From an uncultured Anaerolineae bacterium (GTDB lineage Bacteria > Chloroflexota > Anaerolineae > Promineifilales > Promineifilaceae), in assembly GCA_905479495.1 (NCBI GenBank), contig CAJQMR010000002.1, forward strand, positions 62,001 to 126,000: a stretch of 64,000 nt of DNA, given 5' to 3'. The notes under the pieces were generated by a model. It was not told where the DNA came from and made no database searches. It saw only the letters and a list, made by a program, of their open reading frames with translations. Below, one piece after another: positions 6,931 through 15,100 of this stretch. The translations under genes and the position numbers were made by a program. Each line of letters opens with the position of its first letter. Positions within the stretch are counted from its first letter, which is position 1.

Positions 6931-9450
6931 ATGACAAAACAAACCAACAAATCAGACGGCCGTTACAATCCCCAGGCTGTTGAGAAAAAGTGGCGACCCG
7001 TCTGGGCAACGCAAAAACTGTACCAAACAGGTAATGACCCCGACAAGCCAGATGTTTACATTCTGGATTTCTTTCCCTATCCATCCGGGGCTGGGCTGTC
7101 GGTGGGGCATGCTCGCAACTACGTGCCCACCTGCATCACCAGCCGCTACAAGCGGATGCAAGGCTACAACGTGCTGCACCCGATGGGCTGGGATGCTTTT
7201 GGCCTGCCCGCCGAAAATTACGCCATTAAACACCACATTCATCCCCGCGAAAGCACCAAGCTGTTCACCGACACCTACCGGCGGCAAATGAAAGAGATGG
7301 AATGCTCCTACGATTGGTCGCGTGAGATCAAATCTACCTTTCCCGATTATTACCGCTGGACGCAGTGGTTTTTCCTGCTGCTGCACCGGCGCGGGCTGGC
7401 CTACCGGGCATTGGGCAGCCAGTGGTGGTGCCCCACCTGCCAAACGATTCTGGCTAACGAGCAGGTGGAGCAGGGCAAATGCTGGCGCTGTGACAGCGAG
7501 GTCACCAAAAAAGAGCTGGCCCAGTGGTACTTCAAGATTACCGACTACGCCGATCGGCTGCTGGCCGATCTGGACACGGTAAATTGGCCGGAAAACATCA
7601 AAACGATGCAGCGCAACTGGATCGGCCGTTCCGAGGGCGTCGAAGTTGTTTTCCAAATAAAGAATCCGCAGATTACACAGATTTCGCAGATGGATCAGCA
7701 AAAATCTGTTGATGAAGCTTTTGAAATTAAGACTTTTACGACGCGGGTGGATACGCTGTTTGGCGTGACGTTTATTGCTATTGCGCCGGAGCATCCGCTG
7801 GTGGGGCAGATTGTGACAGGAGAGCAGCAAACGGCCGTTTCTCACTACACCGAGCAAGCCAAACGTAAAACAGAAATTGACCGCACCTCTACAGACAAGG
7901 TACAAACCGGTGTCTTCACCGGGGCCTATGCCACGCACCCGCTGACGGGCCAGCCCGTGCCAATTTGGGTAGCAGATTACGTGCTGCCCGGCTATGGCAG
8001 CGGTGCGGTGATGGGCGTACCGGCCCACGACAGCCGCGACTTCGCTTTCGCTCAAACGTACGAGCTGCCCATCGTGCCGGTTATTGAACCGGAAGATGGG
8101 GCAGAAGCGGGTGGCTGCTTTACGGGCTACGGCCGTCTGATTAACTCAGGCCAATTCACTGGGCAAACTTCACAAGCGGCGATGGCGGCGATAACGGCCG
8201 TTCTGCAAACCCAATACAAAGGTCGGCCCCAGGTAACCTACAAGCTGCGTGACTGGCTGATTTCGCGCCAGCGCTACTGGGGTGCGCCCATTCCCATTGT
8301 GCACTGCCCGGATTGCGGGCCGGTGCCTGTGCCCGAAGCAGATCTGCCGGTGCTGCTGCCAGAGACCGATAATTTTGCTCCGGCGGGAGACGGCCGTTCT
8401 CCCCTGGCGCACATCGCGGAATGGGTGAACACCAGTTGCCCACAGTGTAACGGCCCGGCGCAGCGCGAAACCGACACGATGGATGGCTTTGCCTGTTCTT
8501 CCTGGTACTTCCTGCGCTTTGCCAATCCACATTATGAGGAAGGGCCGTTTGATCCGGTGGCGGTGCAGCGCTGGCTGCCGGTGGACACCTATGTTGGCGG
8601 CGCGGAACATGCCGTGCTGCATCTGCTGTACGCCCGCTTCTGGACCAAAGTGATGGCCGACGCTGGCATAATTGATTTTGTGGAACCGTTTACCGAGCTG
8701 CGTAATCAGGGCGTGCTGTCCTCGCCGCTGGACGGCCGTCGCATGTCCAAATCGCGCGGCAACGTTATTCGGCCAGATGATGTGATTGCTGAACATGGCA
8801 CCGATGCCCTGCGGCTGTATGTTGTTTTCCTGGGGCCATTTGACGCCGACGTGACCTGGGACGATGTGGGTATTCGTGGCCCGGTGCGCTTTATCGAGCG
8901 GTTCTGGACGCTGGCCAAAGAGCAAATCAACGCGGAGGCGCAGAGGCGCGGAGTTGAAGCTGCGGAGATGGCGTTTGAGCGGGCGCGGCACAAGATTATC
9001 AAGCGGATCACGCAGGAGATGGAGGATTTTCGGTTTAATACGGCCGTTGCTGGCCTGATGGAATATCTGAACGGTTTGTATGAGGCGCGGGAACAGGCGA
9101 TTGGGGCTGAGGCATGGCGGGAAGCCATTGGCACGATGGCCCGGCTGCTGGCTCCATTTGCGCCATTTATTGCCGAGGAAGTGTGGCAAATGGTGCTGGG
9201 CCACAGTGAATCAGTCCACGTCCAGCCCTGGCCCACCTACGATGACGCACTGACACGGGATGAAGAAATCACGGTGGTGGTGCAGGTGAATGGCAGGGTG
9301 CGTGACCGGATCACGGTGGCGGTGGATGCGTCGATAGAGATGGTGAAGGAAACGGCCGTGAATTGCCCTAACGTGCAGGCGCACATCAACGGACAACCCA
9401 TCCGCAAAATTATCGCTGTGCCGCAAAAGCTGGTGAATATCGTCGTGTAA
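6931..9450 (+). CDS. leuS: Leucyl-tRNA synthetase
   Basis: Charges tRNA-Leu in the cytoplasm. The 839 residues fit the bacterial class I enzyme. The HIGH-type motif is PSGAGLSVGHARNY (HARN at 60-63), zinc-ribbon-like CPTCQTI and CWRCDSE follow, then the CP1 editing domain with FTTRVDTLFG and VGGAEHAVLHLLYARFW, and RMSKSRGNV (604-612). The C-terminal anticodon-binding region is present. Two segments look inserted compared with the family. Residues about 243-262 (KNPQITQISQMDQQKS) are encoded by a CAGATTACACAGATTTCGCAGAT repeat. Residues about 667-678 (NAEAQRRGVEAAE) are encoded by AACGCGGAGGCGCAGAGGCG. Both stay in frame and lie in loops, so activity is probably kept. Nine ACGGCCGT copies lie in the gene. 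Confidence 0.97.
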   Translation: MTKQTNKSDGRYNPQAVEKKWRPVWATQKLYQTGNDPDKPDVYILDFFPYPSGAGLSVGHARNYVPTCITSRYKRMQGYNVLHPMGWDAFGLPAENYAIKHHIHPRESTKLFTDTYRRQMKEMECSYDWSREIKSTFPDYYRWTQWFFLLLHRRGLAYRALGSQWWCPTCQTILANEQVEQGKCWRCDSEVTKKELAQWYFKITDYADRLLADLDTVNWPENIKTMQRNWIGRSEGVEVVFQIKNPQITQISQMDQQKSVDEAFEIKTFTTRVDTLFGVTFIAIAPEHPLVGQIVTGEQQTAVSHYTEQAKRKTEIDRTSTDKVQTGVFTGAYATHPLTGQPVPIWVADYVLPGYGSGAVMGVPAHDSRDFAFAQTYELPIVPVIEPEDGAEAGGCFTGYGRLINSGQFTGQTSQAAMAAITAVLQTQYKGRPQVTYKLRDWLISRQRYWGAPIPIVHCPDCGPVPVPEADLPVLLPETDNFAPAGDGRSPLAHIAEWVNTSCPQCNGPAQRETDTMDGFACSSWYFLRFANPHYEEGPFDPVAVQRWLPVDTYVGGAEHAVLHLLYARFWTKVMADAGIIDFVEPFTELRNQGVLSSPLDGRRMSKSRGNVIRPDDVIAEHGTDALRLYVVFLGPFDADVTWDDVGIRGPVRFIERFWTLAKEQINAEAQRRGVEAAEMAFERARHKIIKRITQEMEDFRFNTAVAGLMEYLNGLYEAREQAIGAEAWREAIGTMARLLAPFAPFIAEEVWQMVLGHSESVHVQPWPTYDDALTRDEEITVVVQVNGRVRDRITVAVDASIEMVKETAVNCPNVQAHINGQPIRKIIAVPQKLVNIVV

Positions 9451-9456
9451 ACAAAA

Positions 9457-9494
9457 ATAGATGGGTCCAATCTCTAGAGATTGGACCCATCTAT
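9457..9494. terminator. 38-bp perfect palindrome between leuS and the LysM gene
   Basis: A perfect inverted repeat centred on CTCTAGAG, with outer arms ATAGATGGGTCCAATC and its complement. It starts seven bases after the leuS stop and lies before the stop of the convergent LysM gene, so it probably terminates both. The upstream A run and downstream T-rich bases are modest. Confidence 0.75.
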
Positions 9495-9502
9495 AATACG
9501 GT

Positions 9503-9970
9503 CTAGGGAATGCAGAGCGTTTGCCCGGTGTAAATGTAGTTGAGGTTGTAAATGTGGTTGGCTTCGGCAATGGTGTAAGGACTTAGGCCGTACCACAGAC
9601 CAAGGTTGATGAGATTGTCACCATAATTCACGGTGTGGTAGTAACGACAGTATTGCTGCGGCGGTGGAACGGGCGGTGGGCTGGGCGGCGTATAAGCATA
9701 AGGAATAAAAATGACTGTGCCATAGTAAATCAGGTTGGGATTTACTATGTGAGGATTGGCTGCCAAAATATCGTAGACGGTGACGCCGTAGTTGAGGGCA
9801 ATGACCGAAAGGGTCTCACCGTAGCGCACGGTGTGGTAGACACCATAACTTTCGGCGGGGGCTTCTTGGGGAGCGGCATAGGTAGTGGCGGCGGTGGCAC
9901 CAAGAAGCAGTCCAAAAAGCAATAGCAGGATGGCTATCCTGCGGAACGAAGAAAACACACCTGTTCTCAT
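9503..9970 (-). CDS. Secreted protein with two LysM domains
   Basis: A 155-residue exported peptidoglycan-binding protein without a visible catalytic domain. Residues 1-33 form a signal peptide (FRRIAILLLLFGLLLGATAATTYA). LysM 1 is about 44-90 (YHTVRYGETLSVIALNYGVTVYDILAANPH). A proline-rich linker (YTPPSPPPVPPP) follows, then LysM 2 at about 110-155 (YHTVNYGDNLINLGLWYG). The Shine-Dalgarno AGGAGG lies inside an 11-base self-complementary GGAGGTCCTCC (9972-9982), which could partly hide the ribosome site. It stands alone, convergent with leuS. Confidence 0.85.
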   Translation of the reverse strand: MRTGVFSSFRRIAILLLLFGLLLGATAATTYAAPQEAPAESYGVYHTVRYGETLSVIALNYGVTVYDILAANPHIVNPNLIYYGTVIFIPYAYTPPSPPPVPPPQQYCRYYHTVNYGDNLINLGLWYGLSPYTIAEANHIYNLNYIYTGQTLCIP

Positions 9971-10196
9971 GGGGAGGACCTCCTAGAAGTAGCCAGTGGC
10001 AGGCTGGGAAACGGCCGTTTCGCCCACCGTTTCACCTGCCGTTTATTAACATAAAACCCTGCTGGCACTATAGCACAATCCACTGGGAAATGGCAATATC
10101 TTTCTGATCGAAAAACAAAAAGCGCTCTGAAACCATTCTGTTCAAAGCGCTTCCCACAAACTATCTATGAAGTTTGCCCAAATTTAGCCACAAAAA

Positions 10197-10754
10197 TCAG
10201 ACGCGGGTGATGTATTCGCGGGATTCGGTGTTGACCCGAATTTTGTCGCCAATGTTGACAAACAATGGGGTTTTTACCTTTAGGCCGGTGCTGGTGATGA
10301 CCTCTTTCGTTGCGCCGGTAGCTGTATCGCCAGCGACAGCATTTTCTGCTTCTACGACTTCAAAGTCCATCGTTTTTGGCAGCACGTAATCCAACACTTC
10401 TCCTTCGTACATCAGCAGTTCCAGCTCCATGTTGTCGATGAGGAACTCCTTGTCATCTTCTAAAACATGGTGATTTACCTGTTTTTGTTCGTAGGTGCTT
10501 GTATTCATGAAAACATAGAATGTGCCGTCATCATATAGATATTGAAAGACTTGTTTATCCAGCCGAATATCCTCAACCCGATCACCAGAGGTGAAGGTGA
10601 TTTGGAAGTTCGAGCCAGAGCGCAAATCTCGCACGGTTACGCGGATGGTGGCTTTACCGCGCCCTGGTTTACTGTGACTGTATTCCGAAACTTTATAAAG
10701 ATTGCCATCTTGGGTAAAGCTTACCCCGCGACGTAGCTGATTGACATCGATCAT
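10197..10754 (-). CDS. efp: Translation elongation factor P
   Basis: EF-P rescues ribosomes stalled at polyproline. The 185 residues form three domains: KOW-like N-terminal (about 1-62), OB (about 65-125) and C-terminal OB (about 128-185, ending SREYITRV). The tip loop reads HSKPGRGKA, so the residue that is usually the modified lysine of PGKG is Arg32 here. Arginine at the tip is known from EarP-modified proteobacterial EF-Ps and from Thermus; no modifying enzyme is visible nearby. AAGGAG precedes ATG 10754 by about 9 bases. Proline-rich secreted proteins in this window (for example at 9503 and 16642) are plausible clients. Confidence 0.96.
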   Translation of the reverse strand: MIDVNQLRRGVSFTQDGNLYKVSEYSHSKPGRGKATIRVTVRDLRSGSNFQITFTSGDRVEDIRLDKQVFQYLYDDGTFYVFMNTSTYEQKQVNHHVLEDDKEFLIDNMELELLMYEGEVLDYVLPKTMDFEVVEAENAVAGDTATGATKEVITSTGLKVKTPLFVNIGDKIRVNTESREYITRV

Positions 10755-11069
10755 GGTTGGTTGCTCCTTGATTTTAATGCAGAGACACGGAGGCTCAGAA
10801 AGATGTGCTTCCGGCTGCCAGATTTTCTTTGGTTATGTGAGTCTTAAATCCTCGACTGCTGAGTTTATCATAAACAAACTTAGGTGCGTAATTATGAGAC
10901 CTTAGAAATTTATACTAAGAAACAAAGGTTTGGAAGGCGCAAAGAAAAACCTTTGTTTCTTGGTTTCTTTGTGCCTTTGTATAAAGCTACCGAAAAATTC
11001 TAACCTTAAAAGAGTATATTGAAGATTGGCTTGCGTCTTTTTTTGTCTTTTGAGTACAATGCCATTGAT
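10755..11069. other. Repeat-rich spacer between efp and the zinc-ribbon genes
   Basis: No gene seen. It contains a GCAGAGACACGGAGGCTCAG copy (about 10781-10800). A perfect 15-bp inverted repeat AAGAAACAAAGGTTT (10917-10931) and AAACCTTTGTTTCTT (10947-10961) follows, with a second half-copy (GGTTTCTTTGTGCCTTTGT) after it. The divergent promoters lie at the two edges. Confidence 0.6.
11031..11060 (+). promoter_or_regulatory. Promoter of the zinc-ribbon operon
   Basis: TTGCGT (11031-11036), an 18-base spacer and TACAAT (11055-11060). The expected transcript start is about 11067, only a few bases before ATG 11070, so the mRNA would be leaderless. Confidence 0.5.
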
Positions 11070-11888
11070 ATGGATGAATTTGCCACAGCTTCCCCCGAAA
11101 CCCAAATTTTATGCCACCAATGTGCGGCCGTTCTTCCCGTAGAGCAAGGATCGCAATTTGTTACCTGTGAATTTTGCGGCGCGACCAACTTTGTTGATAA
11201 GAGTGGGGCGGTGCTGCATTATGCGGTGCGGTCCACCGTGGATGAAACGGCCGCTTCTGCCGCTGTCCGTCGCTGGATGGGGGGGAATGATACGGTAAAG
11301 GATTTGGACAAGAAGGCGGTGCTGGAACGGCCGTCTTTCCAGATGTTCCCCATGTGGCTGCTGCGTATTGACCAGAACGGCCAGGAAAAAGTCGTCCTGA
11401 AACCGGCCGCTGCCCTCTCCATTATTGATGTTACCGAACTGAGCATTCCGGCCTCTGACCTGGAACCGTATGACCACACAATGGATGGTGATGCCCTGAC
11501 ACCTACGGTGCCCCTGGAAACGGTGCGCAAATGGCTGGCGGAGAATCAAAAGATTGCCGCCGGGCAAATTAAAGAGAGTTCGCTGGTGCACCTGCCGTTG
11601 TATTTGTTTAAATATCAGTTTGAGGGGAGGGAGTATACGGCCGTTGTCGATGCCGCCAGCAGCCAGGTGTTTGCCAGCATTTTTCCTTCCAAGCGCGAAG
11701 TGCCCTACGTGGCCATTGGTTCTGTGGGCTGTGCGCTTTACTTTTGCGCAGCACTCATTCCGGCCATCAGCTTCTTTACCACCGATGGCACAGGGCTTGT
11801 ATTTGGCATTTTAGGCTATATCGTGGTGGCTGTTTTGCTGGCAATTCCTATTTTTGGCGTGGCAGCTTATATTTCTGCCCGCGTGTAA
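11070..11888 (+). CDS. Zinc-ribbon membrane protein (paralogue 1 of 3)
   Basis: 272 residues. An N-terminal zinc ribbon has Cys15, Cys18, Cys33 and Cys36 (CHQC and CEFC). A soluble middle part contains two short aromatic/proline motifs (FPMWLLR and LVHLPLYLFKYQFEGREYTAVVD). Two C-terminal membrane helices follow (about 205-228 and 240-265). The frame opens at TTG 11019, but a promoter at 11031-11060 lies inside that extension, so ATG 11070 is chosen. It resembles poorly characterised TFIIB-type zinc-ribbon membrane proteins of Firmicutes and Chloroflexota. It heads an operon with two paralogues. Function unknown. A REP-like palindrome separates it from the next gene. Confidence 0.75.
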   Translation: MDEFATASPETQILCHQCAAVLPVEQGSQFVTCEFCGATNFVDKSGAVLHYAVRSTVDETAASAAVRRWMGGNDTVKDLDKKAVLERPSFQMFPMWLLRIDQNGQEKVVLKPAAALSIIDVTELSIPASDLEPYDHTMDGDALTPTVPLETVRKWLAENQKIAAGQIKESSLVHLPLYLFKYQFEGREYTAVVDAASSQVFASIFPSKREVPYVAIGSVGCALYFCAALIPAISFFTTDGTGLVFGILGYIVVAVLLAIPIFGVAAYISARV

Positions 11889-11894
11889 TCATTG

Positions 11895-11923
11895 GTAAGG
11901 GGGACCCAGCGGGTCACCCTTAC
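11895..11923. repeat. REP-like palindrome GTAAGGG-GACCC-AGC-GGGTC-CCCTTAC
   Basis: Arms of 13 bases with one mismatch around a 3-base AGC loop, in the 46-base gap between two co-directional genes. The GGGTCGCCCTTACC half at 6651-6664 is a second copy of the same element. Confidence 0.75.
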
Positions 11924-11934
11924 GCGAACAAACT

Positions 11935-13038
11935 ATGGCACAATCAACTAACAAAACCCAAGGACTCACCTGCCCCGAATGCAGCGGCGTCGTGCCCGTT
12001 GCTGAAGGGGATCGCATCGTCGAATGCCCATTTTGCCATACACACTCGCTGGTACAAGGAGAGCGCGGCGTGCGCCGCTGGCAGGTACCCCAGGTGGTGG
12101 AGCGGGAACGCGCTTTGCAAACGGTGGGGAACTTCTTTCGCGGCATGAAAAAAGCGCGCGACCTGGCTAAAGCCGCGCAAATTAAAGACACATTCCTGGT
12201 CTATCTGCCCTACTGGCGGGTGGAATCGTTTGTGGCGGGCTGGATGTTTGGCCGGGTAAAGTCGGGCAAGGACAGCACCCGTCCGGTTGAGGTGAAAATT
12301 AGCGAGATGATGCATTGGAACGATGCGGCTGTTGACGTAGCTGAATACGGCGTGCATCAGGTAGCCATCTCTAAAGAGCAGCTGCAACCGTACGACAGCG
12401 ACCGTCTGCACGCCGAGGCGATGGTGTTTGAACCGTCGGAGTCTCATAGCGATGCGTTGGAGGAAGCTGGACGGCATTTCACCTACCGGGGTCGCAAGGC
12501 GCGCAATCTGCGCACCAAGTTTTTTGAGAAGTTCCACTTTTTGCGGCAGCGTCTGTCGATTGTTTATTATCCGCTGTGGGTGTCGCGCTATGAATACCAT
12601 AAGCGAAATTATCAGGTGGTGGTAGATGGGGTGAACGGCCGTATCCTTTACGGTAAAGCCCCCGGCAACATCTTCTACCGGGCGGCGGCGCTGGTGGGGG
12701 GACTGGCCATTGGTAACTTCATTTTGGTGAATGGCACCCTTTTAGCAGGCACGCTCATTGGCAACAGCGATGACGATGGCAGCTTTTTGTTTATCCTCAT
12801 GCCTATTGCCCTGGGGATTGGTCTAATTGCCGCTGGGTACCGCGCCTTCCGTTATGGTGAAGAGGTGGAAGAGATTCAAAAAGGAGCGCGCAAGGCAGCT
12901 CTGGCCGGTGAATCCGATGGCAGCGGTTTGATGTCGGCGCTGACGGGTGGCCTTATGGGAGGGGATGGTGATGTTCAGGAGATGCTGCGCTCTGGCATGA
13001 GCGTGCTGGAAGAATTATCAGAAGGGGGCAAGCGATGA
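11935..13038 (+). CDS. Zinc-ribbon membrane protein (paralogue 2 of 3)
   Basis: 367 residues with the same plan as its upstream neighbour. The zinc ribbon is Cys13, Cys16, Cys31 and Cys34 (CPEC and CPFC). A first motif is FLVYLPYWRVESFVAGWMFG (about 85-104) and a second is LSIVYYPLWVSRYEYHKRNY (about 203-222), followed by VVVDGVNGRILYGKAPGN. Two membrane helices sit at about 245-265 and 280-305. A charged cytoplasm-type tail ends in a Gly/Met-rich stretch (SALTGGLMGGDGDVQEML). No Shine-Dalgarno is visible at ATG 11935. It overlaps the third paralogue by four bases (ATGA), so the two are translationally coupled. Function unknown. Confidence 0.78.
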   Translation: MAQSTNKTQGLTCPECSGVVPVAEGDRIVECPFCHTHSLVQGERGVRRWQVPQVVERERALQTVGNFFRGMKKARDLAKAAQIKDTFLVYLPYWRVESFVAGWMFGRVKSGKDSTRPVEVKISEMMHWNDAAVDVAEYGVHQVAISKEQLQPYDSDRLHAEAMVFEPSESHSDALEEAGRHFTYRGRKARNLRTKFFEKFHFLRQRLSIVYYPLWVSRYEYHKRNYQVVVDGVNGRILYGKAPGNIFYRAAALVGGLAIGNFILVNGTLLAGTLIGNSDDDGSFLFILMPIALGIGLIAAGYRAFRYGEEVEEIQKGARKAALAGESDGSGLMSALTGGLMGGDGDVQEMLRSGMSVLEELSEGGKR

Positions 13039-13631
13039 AGTTGTTGGCTTTGCGCTGCCCTACTTGTGCCCAACCCCTCAAGCCGCAAAATCCGGAGGTG
13101 GTGGTGCTGCGCTGTGGAAATTGTGAAACGGCCGTTGCCATCAATGACACCGGCCTGGACACCGTTGCCCTCCAGTTTGCCGCCTCAGCTGTGGAACCGG
13201 ACACAATTGACGCCTGGCTGCCGCTTTGGCTATTTAACGGCCGTGTGAACATCACCAGTCGCCAGACGCAGGGGCGTAACAAACAGGCCCAGCAAGATTC
13301 TGAACAGCTGTGGGGCTACCCGCGCCGTTTGTACGTGCCCGCCTGGGACATGCCCACTGAAGCTGCCTGCCAACTTGGCGGTGACATGGTGCAGCGCCAG
13401 CCCCAATTCCAGCGCACTACCCAGCCCCAGAACTTTCCTTTCATAGAAGCGGTTACCACCCAGGAAGACGCCCTTAAGTTATTGGAATTTGTTGTTTTTA
13501 ACGTGGAAGCCGCCCGTAAGGATTGGCTCAAAAATTTACAGTTCACCATTGAAGCGACGACCCCCCAACTGTGGGCCATTCCGGCACAGCAAGCGGGCAG
13601 CGGGTGGCGGCTGCAACCAGTTACCAAGTAA
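13035..13631 (+). CDS. Soluble zinc-ribbon protein (paralogue 3 of 3)
   Basis: 198 residues. The N-terminal zinc ribbon has Cys8, Cys11, Cys27 and Cys30 (CPTC and CGNC). Two W/P motifs follow, WLPLWLFNGRVNI (around residue 63) and RLYVPAWDMPTEAACQLGGD (around 98), matching the repeated motifs of the two membrane paralogues. No membrane helix is seen. It is coupled to the preceding gene by an ATGA overlap and may be a soluble partner of the two membrane proteins (inference). The stop TAA opens an AAAAAGTGG...CTTACTTTTCACTT repeat. Confidence 0.75.
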   Translation: MKLLALRCPTCAQPLKPQNPEVVVLRCGNCETAVAINDTGLDTVALQFAASAVEPDTIDAWLPLWLFNGRVNITSRQTQGRNKQAQQDSEQLWGYPRRLYVPAWDMPTEAACQLGGDMVQRQPQFQRTTQPQNFPFIEAVTTQEDALKLLEFVVFNVEAARKDWLKNLQFTIEATTPQLWAIPAQQAGSGWRLQPVTK

Positions 13632-13687
13632 AAAGTGGGCGTTCTTCTTACTTTTCACTTATCTAGCTACATATCACTTTTGGAATT

Positions 13688-13758
13688 GGACACTGATGAA
13701 CACTGATTTACACAGATAAAAAACAAAAATCAGTGTCTATCTGTGTTAATCAGTGTCC
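13688..13758. repeat. Inverted repeat GGACACTGAT...ATCAGTGTCC
   Basis: GGACACTGATGAACACTGAT, TTACACAGAT, an A-rich loop and ATCAGTGTCTATCTGTG, TTAATCAGTGTCC form a long imperfect hairpin upstream of ridA. A half-copy (TTGGACACTGATTAACACAG) occurs at 60357-60395. The ACACAGATT wording also appears inside leuS at 7671-7680. Confidence 0.7.
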
Positions 13759-13835
13759 TATTATTCTTTTCTCGCTCAAACTGAGATGTGGCTAGTTCAC
13801 TTATCACTTTTCACCTCAAATCAAAGGAGTAGAAA

Positions 13836-14225
13836 ATGAAAACAATTATTCACACGGATGACGCGCCAAAGGCGGTCGGACCCTATTCGCAAGCGGTGCG
13901 GACGGGAAATTTGCTGTTTACCGCTGGGCAGGTGGCGTTGAATCCGGCCACAGGAAAAATGGTAGAAGGGGACATTGCTGCCCAAGCAGAGCAGGTGATG
14001 AAAAATTTACACGCTGTGCTAACGGCCGCTGGTACCAGTTTTGACCACGTTGTGAAAACCACGGTCTTTTTGGTGGATATGGCAGATTATGGTGGGCTGA
14101 ATGAGGTATACGGCCGTTACATTGGCAATAATCCACCGGCCCGTTCTGCTTTTGCGGTGCGCGGCTTGCCCTTAGGCGCAAAAGTTGAAATCGAAATGGT
14201 GGCCGAAATCCCCGAGGCTAGTTGA
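13836..14225 (+). CDS. ridA: RidA-family enamine/imine deaminase
   Basis: RidA hydrolyses reactive 2-aminoacrylate-type imines made by PLP enzymes, protecting metabolism. The 129 residues are typical for the trimeric family. Motifs seen are GPYSQAVRTGNLLFTAGQV, the LHAVLTAAGTSFDHVVKTTVFLVDM core, and the catalytic arginine region PPARSAFAVRGLPLGAKVEIEMVA. AAAGGAG stands about 7 bases before ATG 13836. Its TGA overlaps the ATG of the response regulator (TGATG), so the two are co-translated, though no shared role is evident. Confidence 0.93.
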   Translation: MKTIIHTDDAPKAVGPYSQAVRTGNLLFTAGQVALNPATGKMVEGDIAAQAEQVMKNLHAVLTAAGTSFDHVVKTTVFLVDMADYGGLNEVYGRYIGNNPPARSAFAVRGLPLGAKVEIEMVAEIPEAS

Positions 14226-14911
14226 TGCCCAACGAAACGATTCTCGTCGTGGATGATGAGGCCAACATCCGCGATTTGGCCCGGCTTTATTTGGAGAAAG
14301 ATGGCTACACAGTGATCCTGGCTCAGGACGGGGCACAGGCGCTGAAGTTGGTACAGGAGAATGAACTGGCCCTCATCGTGCTGGATTTGATGTTGCCAGA
14401 AGTAGATGGCTGGGAAGTATGCCGCCGCGTGCGAGCCGACAGCAACGTGCCCATTCTCATGCTCACCGCCCGCGACGACGACATTGACAAAATTGTGGGG
14501 CTGGAAATGGGCGCGGATGATTATTTGACCAAGCCATTCAATCCCCGTGAGCTGGTGGCTCGGGTGCGGGCCATTTTACGCCGGACAATCGGTTCGGCCA
14601 GCGGTAATGCTGGCGACGAAGTGCGTCAGGTCGGCGAGGTGACGATTGATCCCAAAAGCCGCGAAGTGATGATGGGGGACACGCGTATTCCTCTACGCAC
14701 CAAGGAGTTTGACCTGCTGCTGACGCTGGTGGATCACCAAAACATTGTCTTGTCGCGGGACCAACTGCTGGATCTGGTGTGGGGCTATGAATTTTACGGC
14801 CAGACCCGGACGGTCGATGTCCACATTGCCCACCTGCGGGAAAAGCTGGGCGATAGTCTGGCAATTGAAACCGTGTGGGGGATGGGATATAAGTTGGTCA
14901 GTAGCCAGTAA
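14225..14911 (+). CDS. OmpR/PhoB-family response regulator
   Basis: 228 residues. The receiver domain (about 1-118) has acidic D10 and D11, phospho-acceptor D54 (VLDLMLP), T81 and K103. A winged-helix DNA-binding domain (about 130-225, ending LREKLGDSLAIETVWGMGYKLV) follows. The frame opens one codon earlier at TTG 14222, but ATG 14225 overlapping the ridA stop is preferred. It pairs with the histidine kinase at 15101, although a terminator-like hairpin lies between them. Winged-helix regulators of this class bind direct repeats with an 11-bp period, as seen at 43349-43378, but a link is speculative. The stop TAA begins a TAATCGGTATACTG repeat. Confidence 0.95.
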   Translation: MPNETILVVDDEANIRDLARLYLEKDGYTVILAQDGAQALKLVQENELALIVLDLMLPEVDGWEVCRRVRADSNVPILMLTARDDDIDKIVGLEMGADDYLTKPFNPRELVARVRAILRRTIGSASGNAGDEVRQVGEVTIDPKSREVMMGDTRIPLRTKEFDLLLTLVDHQNIVLSRDQLLDLVWGYEFYGQTRTVDVHIAHLREKLGDSLAIETVWGMGYKLVSSQ

Positions 14912-14961
14912 TCGGTATACTGAATTACTGTTTACCGAATCACCGATTACTGATTTTTACA
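14909..14961. repeat. TAATCGGTA / CACCGATTACTG repeat abutting the stop codon
   Basis: It begins with the stop codon of the response regulator (CAG-TAA-TCGGTATACTG) and ends in CACCGATTACTGATT, giving a loose inverted repeat. Same family as 1807-1840, 26288-26344 and 33066-33112. Confidence 0.7.
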
Positions 14962-15029
14962 GGGTGGTTACACTTTTTTAATGGCGGTTTCATAACGGCC
15001 GTTTACACTGACACAAATCACAAATTGGC

Positions 15030-15088
15030 AACCTCCCGCAGGCTTCAGCCAGGAAGACGGTATAGGATGGAACCTGCGGGAGGTTTTT
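15030..15088 (+). terminator. Terminator-like hairpin between response regulator and kinase
   Basis: AACCTCCCGCAGG (15030-15042) pairs perfectly over 13 bp with CCTGCGGGAGGTT (15073-15085), with a 30-base loop and then TTTTTAATTTTTT. It sits 13 bases before the kinase ATG, so it may cut down kinase expression relative to the regulator. Confidence 0.7.
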
Positions 15089-15100
15089 AATTTTTTAACT

